Source: Spirochaetota bacterium (lineage in GTDB: Bacteria; Spirochaetota; UBA12135; COTS27; JAFLEE01). Taken from it: a DNA stretch of 12,068 nt. The position numbers were made by a program, and so were the translations under genes. Shown here one piece after another: positions 7,146 through 12,068 of this stretch. The stretch spans positions 1 to 12,068 of the forward strand of contig JAFLEE010000121.1 in the NCBI GenBank assembly GCA_017302015.1, given 5' to 3'. Under the pieces are notes generated by a model. That model was not told the origin of the DNA, searched no databases, and worked only from the letters and a program-made list of their open reading frames with translations. Within the stretch, counting starts at the first letter, position 1; every line of letters begins with the position of its first letter.

Positions 7146-8846
7146 ATGGCACCTCTACTCGACAAGATCATCGGCACCCGGGTCGCGGGCGTTCGCGTTT
7201 GGAGCATCTCGCTCAAGATCATCGCGATCTTCACCCTCTTCCTGCTCGTCAGCAATTTCACCACGAACAGCATCAATCTGCTGTTCAACCGGGCTTCGCT
7301 GCTCAAGATGGCGAAAGAACTCCTGGTGAAAGACCTCAAAGAGTTCTACAACTTCTCCGAGAACCAGTTCGACCTCTATAGCCTCGAGAAAGACCTGCCC
7401 AAGGCCGTCTCGCTCCTCGAGAAGAAGGCCGGCCGCGACCTCACCAAGCGCTACTCGATGATGGCCGGCGTGAAGCCCGACGGGTCCCTGCTCTTCCAAT
7501 CCGTCCACGACGGCCGCCTCACCGGCTTCGACGACGAGAAGGCGCTGCGCCACATGGAGAGCGCCCGGGCCAGCGACACCAGCGAGGGCTTCCTCACCTT
7601 CGAGGCCGAGGGCCGCTCCTATTTCGGCGTCTACAAATACAACGCCAATTGGAATTGCTTCCTGCTGCGCGCCGAAGAAGAGGGCGAGTTCTACCGCGAT
7701 TCCACCATCATCTTCTGGAAGGTGACGATCCTCATCCTCATCATCACGCTGCTGTGCACCGCGGTGGGCGTCTACCTGCTCTCCGACATCCTGCGCTTCG
7801 TGCGCGCCATCACCCAGTCCATCATGGTGATGACGAAGAGCCAGAAGATGGAGCTCATCGACCTGAAGGGCGCGGTGAACGACGAGATCACCTACCTCGG
7901 CATGGCGTTCAACTCGCTCTCCTCCTCCATCGATAACCTGGTCGACATCTTCCGCCGCTTCGTCTCCCGCGACGTGGCGCTGCGGGCCTACGCCGAGCGG
8001 CAGATCTCCCTCGACGGCGAGCCGAAAGACCTCGCCATCCTCTTCTCCGACATCAAGGGCTTCACCACGATGACCGAGGCCCTCGGCACCGACATCATCA
8101 AACTCCTCAACCTCCACTACGACAAGGCCATCCACGCCATCTTCCAGAACGACGGCATCATCGGCAGCATCATCGGCGACGCGATCCTCGCCGTCTACGG
8201 CGCCGTGAACTCCCCCGGCCAGAAGTCGATGCAGTCCATCCAATCGGCCTACCAGATCATCGAGGTGGCGCGGCAACTCCGGCTCAAGATGATCGAGCGC
8301 CAGGAAGAGCTGGTGAAGCACCAGGGCCCCCTCACCCCCGCCCAGCAGCTCGTCTTCAAGGCCGTGCTCATCGAGGTCGGCGTCGGCATCGACGGCGGCG
8401 AGGTGTTCTACGGCAACATCGGGAGCAACGAGCGCATGACGAACACCGTCATCGGCGACAACGTCAACAGCGCCGCCCGCCTCGAGGGCCTCACCCGCGT
8501 CTACAAGGTGCCCGTCATCTGCTCCGAGTACATCAAGAAAGACATTGAGAAGAATTGCCCCGACCACGGCATCCGCTTCCTCATCCTCGACATGGTGCAG
8601 GTGAAGGGCAAGACCACCGGCAAGCTCGTCTATTGGCCCGTCCTCGAGAAGGATCTCGACGACGCCCAGCGCGAGCAACTCCCTAAATTCGAAGAAGCGA
8701 TCGGACTCTACCTGAAGGGGCAATGGGCCAAGGCGAATAAAATCTTCGCGACGCTCGACCTGCCGCCCGCGCCCATGTTCAAGGAGCGCACCCTCGGCAA
8801 GGCCCCCGCCAAATGGAACGGCATATGGGAAATGAAGACAAAGTAG
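7146..8846 (+). CDS. Membrane-bound class III adenylate/guanylate cyclase
   Basis: Makes a cyclic nucleotide (cAMP or cGMP) from ATP or GTP in response to an extracytoplasmic or membrane signal. 566 residues. First membrane segment at about 20-38, periplasmic sensor region about 40-187 (CACHE/PAS-like by position, family not identified), second membrane segment about 188-213, HAMP-like linker 214-268, and cyclase domain about 294-500. Metal-binding aspartates are D302 (FSDIKGFT) and D345 (IIGDAILAVYG). The NxxxR transition-state pair is N441/R445 in GDNVNSAARLE. Thr434 occupies one purine-selecting site, as in many bacterial cyclases. The other, normally Lys in KFIGD, is Ser341 (GSIIGD). The tail ends in a YLKGQWAKANKIF repeat-like stretch and WNGIWEMKTK, common in such cyclases. 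It has its own extended -10 promoter, a start without a strong Shine-Dalgarno, and overlaps the next gene. ATP versus GTP preference is uncertain. Confidence 0.9.
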   Translation: MAPLLDKIIGTRVAGVRVWSISLKIIAIFTLFLLVSNFTTNSINLLFNRASLLKMAKELLVKDLKEFYNFSENQFDLYSLEKDLPKAVSLLEKKAGRDLTKRYSMMAGVKPDGSLLFQSVHDGRLTGFDDEKALRHMESARASDTSEGFLTFEAEGRSYFGVYKYNANWNCFLLRAEEEGEFYRDSTIIFWKVTILILIITLLCTAVGVYLLSDILRFVRAITQSIMVMTKSQKMELIDLKGAVNDEITYLGMAFNSLSSSIDNLVDIFRRFVSRDVALRAYAERQISLDGEPKDLAILFSDIKGFTTMTEALGTDIIKLLNLHYDKAIHAIFQNDGIIGSIIGDAILAVYGAVNSPGQKSMQSIQSAYQIIEVARQLRLKMIERQEELVKHQGPLTPAQQLVFKAVLIEVGVGIDGGEVFYGNIGSNERMTNTVIGDNVNSAARLEGLTRVYKVPVICSEYIKKDIEKNCPDHGIRFLILDMVQVKGKTTGKLVYWPVLEKDLDDAQREQLPKFEEAIGLYLKGQWAKANKIFATLDLPPAPMFKERTLGKAPAKWNGIWEMKTK

Positions 8847-10147
8847 GCAAAGACCTCGTCGTCAGCCGGCGCGCGTTCCTGCGCGACGACCTCGAGGCGG
8901 TGGGCCACGCGGCGAACCTCTACAACCTCGAGAAAGAGTTCACCAAGACCCGCAAGAACAGGCGCACGACGTTCTTCTTCGTGCTGCTGGGCTTCACGGC
9001 GGGGCTCGTGCTCGGCGCCATCGGCATCGGTTTCTACGTGTTCTCCAGCAGCCGGGTCGTCCCCGTCGACATCAAGGACTTCCAGGACGAGCGGCTTCGC
9101 GACGTGCTGCGCCAGCAGAGCCGGGGCCAGAACGCCGGGGCCAACCTCGAGCAGGAACTCGCCGGGCTGCGCGAAGAAAAAGAGGGCCGCGTGCGCGCTG
9201 CGCGTTCCACCGCCGTGCGCGAACGCGAAAGCCTCGCCGGCATGAGCTTAAACGCCGAGGAGCGCCGCAAGAAACTCGCCGAGATCGCCGCCCGGGAACA
9301 GGGCTCCCTCGAGCGCATCGAGGCCGAGTACGGGCCGCGCATCGCGCAGAAAGAAGAGGCGCTTAAGAACGCGGGCACCGGCGTCAATCAGGGCCTCGTC
9401 GAGGCCGCCCAGCGCGATGAGAGCCTGCTCGCCAGCGGCGATAAGCTGAGCGCCATGCGCCTGAAGGCCGCCCGCGACACCTACGAAGAGCGCATCCGCC
9501 GCATGCAGGTCGCCCACGACCTCGATATCAAGAACCTGATCGCCCTCTATAATCCGACCTTCGCCGCCGGCGACCGCACTTTCCCGGTGATGAGCGCCCC
9601 GGCCCCCTCGGTGCAAGACGTCACCCCGCGCCCCTGGGACCGCCAATTGGCCACCGAAGCCGGCGTCTCCCCGGAGGAGCTCGCGAAGCTGCGCCGGGAA
9701 CTCTCGAACCAACTCGTCCTGGTGCGGCGCTTGCGCCAAGTGTCCTACCTGAACTCGGTGCCCGGGGTGCTCGAACGCATCGATCGCCTCACCCTTTCCA
9801 TGGTCGAGGGATACGAATCCCTCTGGGAGCGCCTCAATGGCGCGCTGCGGCGGCGCGTTCAGGCCGTGGGCGCCTACGAGACGGCCATGGCCAGCTATTC
9901 CCGCGAGAAGAGCGATAACGGCTATGTCCTCGACGCCCGCGATCTCGGCCGCATAGCCGTCTACCTCGCCCCGCTCTACCAACAGAGCGCCTCCGGCGGT
10001 TCGGCCCTGGTCTACCGCAGCGAAGACGAGACCATCGGGAAGATCGAGTTCTTCCAGGCCGATGGCCGCACCTTCGGCCGACTCGTCGAGACGAACTCCG
10101 GGAAAAGCCTCCAACCCTTCGACCGCATCCTCGTCATCAAGAAATGA
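8825..10147 (+). CDS. Membrane-anchored coiled-coil protein of unknown function
   Basis: No family recognised. With the ATG at 8825 it has 440 residues. The cytoplasmic N-terminus of about 48 residues ends in a basic stretch (KTRKNRR), followed by one membrane segment (about 50-74). By the positive-inside rule the bulk would be periplasmic. Residues about 85-245 are charged, Glu/Arg/Lys/Ala-rich and likely form long coiled coils. A Pro-rich break (about 245-275) follows, then more helix (about 282-360). The end (about 392-440) is predicted beta: SALVYRSEDETIGKIEFF, then SLQPFDRILVIKK. This layout is loosely like SH3-type domains that close periplasmic assembly proteins. GGAA at 8815-8818 favours 8825 over the ATG at 8813; both overlap the cyclase end. 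It also overlaps the next gene by 4 bp. Coupling to the cyclase suggests a role as partner, sensor or scaffold, which is inference. Confidence 0.8.
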   Translation: MGNEDKVGKDLVVSRRAFLRDDLEAVGHAANLYNLEKEFTKTRKNRRTTFFFVLLGFTAGLVLGAIGIGFYVFSSSRVVPVDIKDFQDERLRDVLRQQSRGQNAGANLEQELAGLREEKEGRVRAARSTAVRERESLAGMSLNAEERRKKLAEIAAREQGSLERIEAEYGPRIAQKEEALKNAGTGVNQGLVEAAQRDESLLASGDKLSAMRLKAARDTYEERIRRMQVAHDLDIKNLIALYNPTFAAGDRTFPVMSAPAPSVQDVTPRPWDRQLATEAGVSPEELAKLRRELSNQLVLVRRLRQVSYLNSVPGVLERIDRLTLSMVEGYESLWERLNGALRRRVQAVGAYETAMASYSREKSDNGYVLDARDLGRIAVYLAPLYQQSASGGSALVYRSEDETIGKIEFFQADGRTFGRLVETNSGKSLQPFDRILVIKK

Positions 10148-10992
10148 AGAAACCGGATAACCCCATGCGCGTCCTCTTCCTGATCCTCCCCCTGCTCCTG
10201 CTCCCCCTCGCCGCCGATACCCCGTGGTCCAATTGGGGCTTCTCCCTGGGCGCCACCCGCACCGAGGGAGATCTCACCATCGACCGGGTGACCTCCCCCT
10301 CCGGCGCTGAGTTCGAGGTCACCCACCGCCTCGACCTCCAATCCGGCGATATCGACCGCATCAACCAGATGCAGGCCATCTTCGGCAAATGGAGCCTCAT
10401 CAAGCTCCGCGGCGTCGCCTACATGGTTGACGGGGTCAAGGTCGACGCCTCCCTCACGCCCGAGAGCATTGTCTACAGCAATACCGACTTCAAGGACAAG
10501 CTCCCCGCCGGTATCGCCTTCTCCTATATCGGAGCGCTGGCCTTCGATTTCCGCCTGCTGCAATCGAACATGTTCGTGCGCATCCAGGGCGTCTATAACG
10601 GCGAAGAGGCGCTTCTCAAGAAACTCGACGAGGCCGCCGCCAATCCGCTGCTCTATGTCCGCAAGAACGATGCCAATTATTTCGGCGATCGCCTCACCCG
10701 CCTCGAGAACGAGATGATGGAGATGGTCGTGGAGATGCGCTCGAACAACCTGGCCGCCCACGCGGCCCTGCTGGCCGAACTCGAAGCCACCCGCCGGGGC
10801 GCCTTCGCCTACGCCCTCTCGGCGAGCCCGAAGGCCTACGACGCCAAGCTCATCGCCGGCGTGCTCGCCGCCCGCAAGGCCGACCCCAAGTTGCCCCTCA
10901 AAGACATCGCCGAGAAACTCCGGAAAGACGGCGTGAAGGCCTCCGATAAGGAGATCGCCCTCGTGCTGGCCCTCTGGTTCAACGACAAATAG
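10144..10992 (+). CDS. Exported protein of unknown function
   Basis: No family recognised. 282 residues from the ATG at 10144, which overlaps the previous TGA (ATGA). An ATG at 10165, with GGAT just upstream, would give a shorter and cleaner signal peptide (MRVLFLILPLLLLPLAA, then DTPW). No lipobox cysteine follows, so it is probably a soluble periplasmic or surface protein, not a lipoprotein. Residues about 28-145 look beta-rich (WGFSLGATRTEGDLTIDRV, FRLLQSNMFVRIQGVYNG). Residues about 148-282 are mainly helical (GDRLTRLENEMMEMVVEM, then LLAELEATRRGAFAYAL). The last 45 residues (LPLKDIAEKLRKDGVKASDKEIALVLALWF) have a helix-turn-helix-like rhythm, odd for an exported protein. Translational coupling to the cyclase and the coiled-coil gene suggests a shared role at the cell envelope. 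Confidence 0.78.
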   Translation: MKKPDNPMRVLFLILPLLLLPLAADTPWSNWGFSLGATRTEGDLTIDRVTSPSGAEFEVTHRLDLQSGDIDRINQMQAIFGKWSLIKLRGVAYMVDGVKVDASLTPESIVYSNTDFKDKLPAGIAFSYIGALAFDFRLLQSNMFVRIQGVYNGEEALLKKLDEAAANPLLYVRKNDANYFGDRLTRLENEMMEMVVEMRSNNLAAHAALLAELEATRRGAFAYALSASPKAYDAKLIAGVLAARKADPKLPLKDIAEKLRKDGVKASDKEIALVLALWFNDK

Positions 10993-11234
10993 CCCCCCTG
11001 GAAGCCAAGCCCTTCTTCGAGGCCCTCGTCGCCCGGGGGCAGGCCGCTTCCTTCGTCTTCGATGGGGGCGAGGCCGACCGCGGAATCCCCAAAGACGTCT
11101 TCCTGCGCGGCGGGAGCCTGCGGCTGCATTATTGGTCCGAGACCAAACGGTCGATCGTCGAGGTCGACGCGGCGAAGATCCGCTCCATCGACGGCGCCCC
11201 TCCGGAGGGCGCCCTCGGCGGCCCCGAAACGCCC
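10989..11234 (+). other. In-frame coding extension upstream of xseA, possibly Hfq/Sm-like
   Basis: The xseA frame is open from 10950 and shows the GC-rich third-position codon bias of its neighbours from about 10998. The peptide begins LEAKPFFEALVARGQAASF and runs to KRSIVEVDAAKIRSIDG, then a Gly/Ala/Pro-rich linker into XseA. It contains no ATG, GTG or TTG. ATA at 10989 overlaps the previous TAG, and CTG at 10998 is the other candidate. The spacing P-F-x-x-A-L-x7-S-x5-G-x4-G and the later S-I-V-x-x-x-A...I-x-S-I echo Hfq (PFLNAL...S...G...G, QMVYKHAIST). This is a weak, by-eye resemblance. Read either as an N-terminal fusion to XseA or as a separate small gene with a damaged start or stop. 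Confidence 0.45.
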
Positions 11235-12068
11235 GTGGGCGGGGATGGACGATTCATCTTCACGGTGGGCGACCTCTCGCGCCGCCTCAAGCGCCACCTG
11301 GAAGACGGCACCTTCACCAATATCTGGGTGGCGGGGGAGGTGTCGAACGTCACCTACCACGCCTCGGGCCATGTCTACCTCACGCTGAAAGACGAGTTCG
11401 CGGCCATCGATTGCGCGCTGTTCCGGGGCAAGGCGACGAAACTGAAGTTCCGCCTCGAGAAGGGCCAGCAGGTCGAGGCGTTCGGCAACGTGGGGATGTA
11501 CGAGAAGCGCGGGTCCGTGCAGCTCCTCATCGACCGGGTGATCCCGGCGGGGCAGGGCGAACTCCAGGTGGCCTTCGAGCAGATGAAGAAGCGCCTCGAA
11601 CTCGAGGGGCTCTTCGACCCCGCCCGCAAACGGCCGATCCCCGGCCACCCCGCGGTCGTGGGGATCGTCACGAGCCCCACCGGGGCCGCCCTGTTCGACA
11701 TGCTGCGCACCACCAAGGTGCATTTCCCGCGCCTCACCATGCTCCTCTACCCCGCGAAAGTCCAGGGAGACGGCGCCGCGGAGGAAGTGGCGCGCGCCAT
11801 CGCCCTGGCGAACGCCGATGGCCGGGCGGAGGTGCTCATCGTCGGGCGCGGCGGCGGCAGCGCCGAAGACCTCTGGACCTTCAATGAAGAGCGCGTGGCC
11901 CGCGCCATCGCCTCCAGCGCGATCCCGGTGATCTCCGCCGTCGGGCATGAGGTCGACTACACGATCGCCGATTTCGCCGCGGATTGGCGTTGCGCCACCC
12001 CCACCGCCGCCGCTATTCGGCTTCTTCTTTTTCAGAATCGTCGGCAACGGAGCGAGGTGAATGTCTTT
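11235..12068 (+). CDS. xseA: Exodeoxyribonuclease VII large subunit (partial, 3' end off window)
   Basis: Large, catalytic subunit of exonuclease VII, which degrades single-stranded DNA from both ends with the small subunit XseB, in the cytoplasm, in repair and recombination. 278 residues are present of about 400-450 usual. From the GTG at 11235: FTVGDLSRRLK (9-19), OB-fold with IWVAGEVSN and SGHVYLTLKD (30-53), GLFDPARKRPIP (125-136), VGIVTSPTGAALFD (142-155), LIVGRGGGSAEDLWTFNEE (201-219), and ISAVGHEVDYTIADF (233-247). D155, R205, H238 and D241 carry the same numbers as the catalytic residues reported for E. coli XseA, supporting this start although it lacks a Shine-Dalgarno. The frame continues upstream without a stop. 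After TPTAAA, where the family nearly always has Glu, the reading turns into IRLLLFQNRRQ with different codon use, so the last ~55 bases may not be native xseA. Confidence 0.9.
   Translation, partial: MGGDGRFIFTVGDLSRRLKRHLEDGTFTNIWVAGEVSNVTYHASGHVYLTLKDEFAAIDCALFRGKATKLKFRLEKGQQVEAFGNVGMYEKRGSVQLLIDRVIPAGQGELQVAFEQMKKRLELEGLFDPARKRPIPGHPAVVGIVTSPTGAALFDMLRTTKVHFPRLTMLLYPAKVQGDGAAEEVARAIALANADGRAEVLIVGRGGGSAEDLWTFNEERVARAIASSAIPVISAVGHEVDYTIADFAADWRCATPTAAAIRLLLFQNRRQRSEVNVF

Noticed and set aside
7155-8723. Open frame of 522 codons on the minus strand opposite the cyclase
   Set aside because: Product is a repetitive Glu/Asp/Val/Leu mix with no motif; the plus-strand cyclase explains the region.
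10836-12047. Open frame of 403 codons on the minus strand opposite the exported protein and xseA
   Set aside because: No recognisable domain, compositionally biased, and antisense to clear XseA catalytic motifs.

Overview
The window is GC-rich DNA from a Gram-negative (diderm) bacterium: it encodes a TonB-dependent outer-membrane receptor that ends in phenylalanine, several exported or membrane proteins, and an EF-P lysine ligase paralogue (EpmA). The class III cyclase with its characteristic C-terminal tail, set in an operon with uncharacterised membrane proteins, resembles spirochaete-like lineages. This is only a lean; nothing here fixes the phylum. No tRNA, rRNA, CRISPR array, transposase or phage gene was seen.

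Left block, minus strand (212-3635): an AraC-family regulator with a cupin-type sensing domain lies upstream of, and in the same direction as, a TonB-dependent receptor. The simplest reading is a regulator controlling an uptake gene for a ligand that cannot be read from sequence. Bases 1-211 hold no convincing gene, only two short inverted repeats. Bases 3636-3933 separate this block from the plus-strand genes and contain a perfect 17-bp hairpin (3803-3839) and a consensus TATAAT box (3909-3914).

Middle block, plus strand (3934-7079): a PlsC-type acyltransferase (phospholipid synthesis), an exported family 16 glycoside hydrolase with an extra C-terminal beta-rich domain, and EpmA. They are closely packed, with a 39-bp gap and then a 4-bp GTGA overlap, and look like one operon. 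The functions are heterogeneous: membrane lipid, extracytoplasmic glycan, translation factor modification.

Right block, plus strand (7146 to the window end): an extended -10 promoter (7099-7107) precedes a membrane-bound class III nucleotide cyclase, a membrane-anchored coiled-coil protein, an exported protein of unknown function and exonuclease VII large subunit (xseA, cut by the window edge). The first three are coupled by overlapping start and stop codons. The xseA frame is open and codon-biased for about 80 codons upstream of its first usual start codon. This extension faintly resembles the Hfq/Sm fold and has no ATG, GTG or TTG of its own. The last ~55 bases of the xseA frame depart abruptly from the family sequence and codon usage, which may mark an insertion, a frameshift or an assembly artefact.

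The best candidates for something new are the cyclase with its two unknown extracytoplasmic partners, whose cyclase lacks the usual substrate-selecting lysine, and the in-frame Hfq-like extension of XseA.
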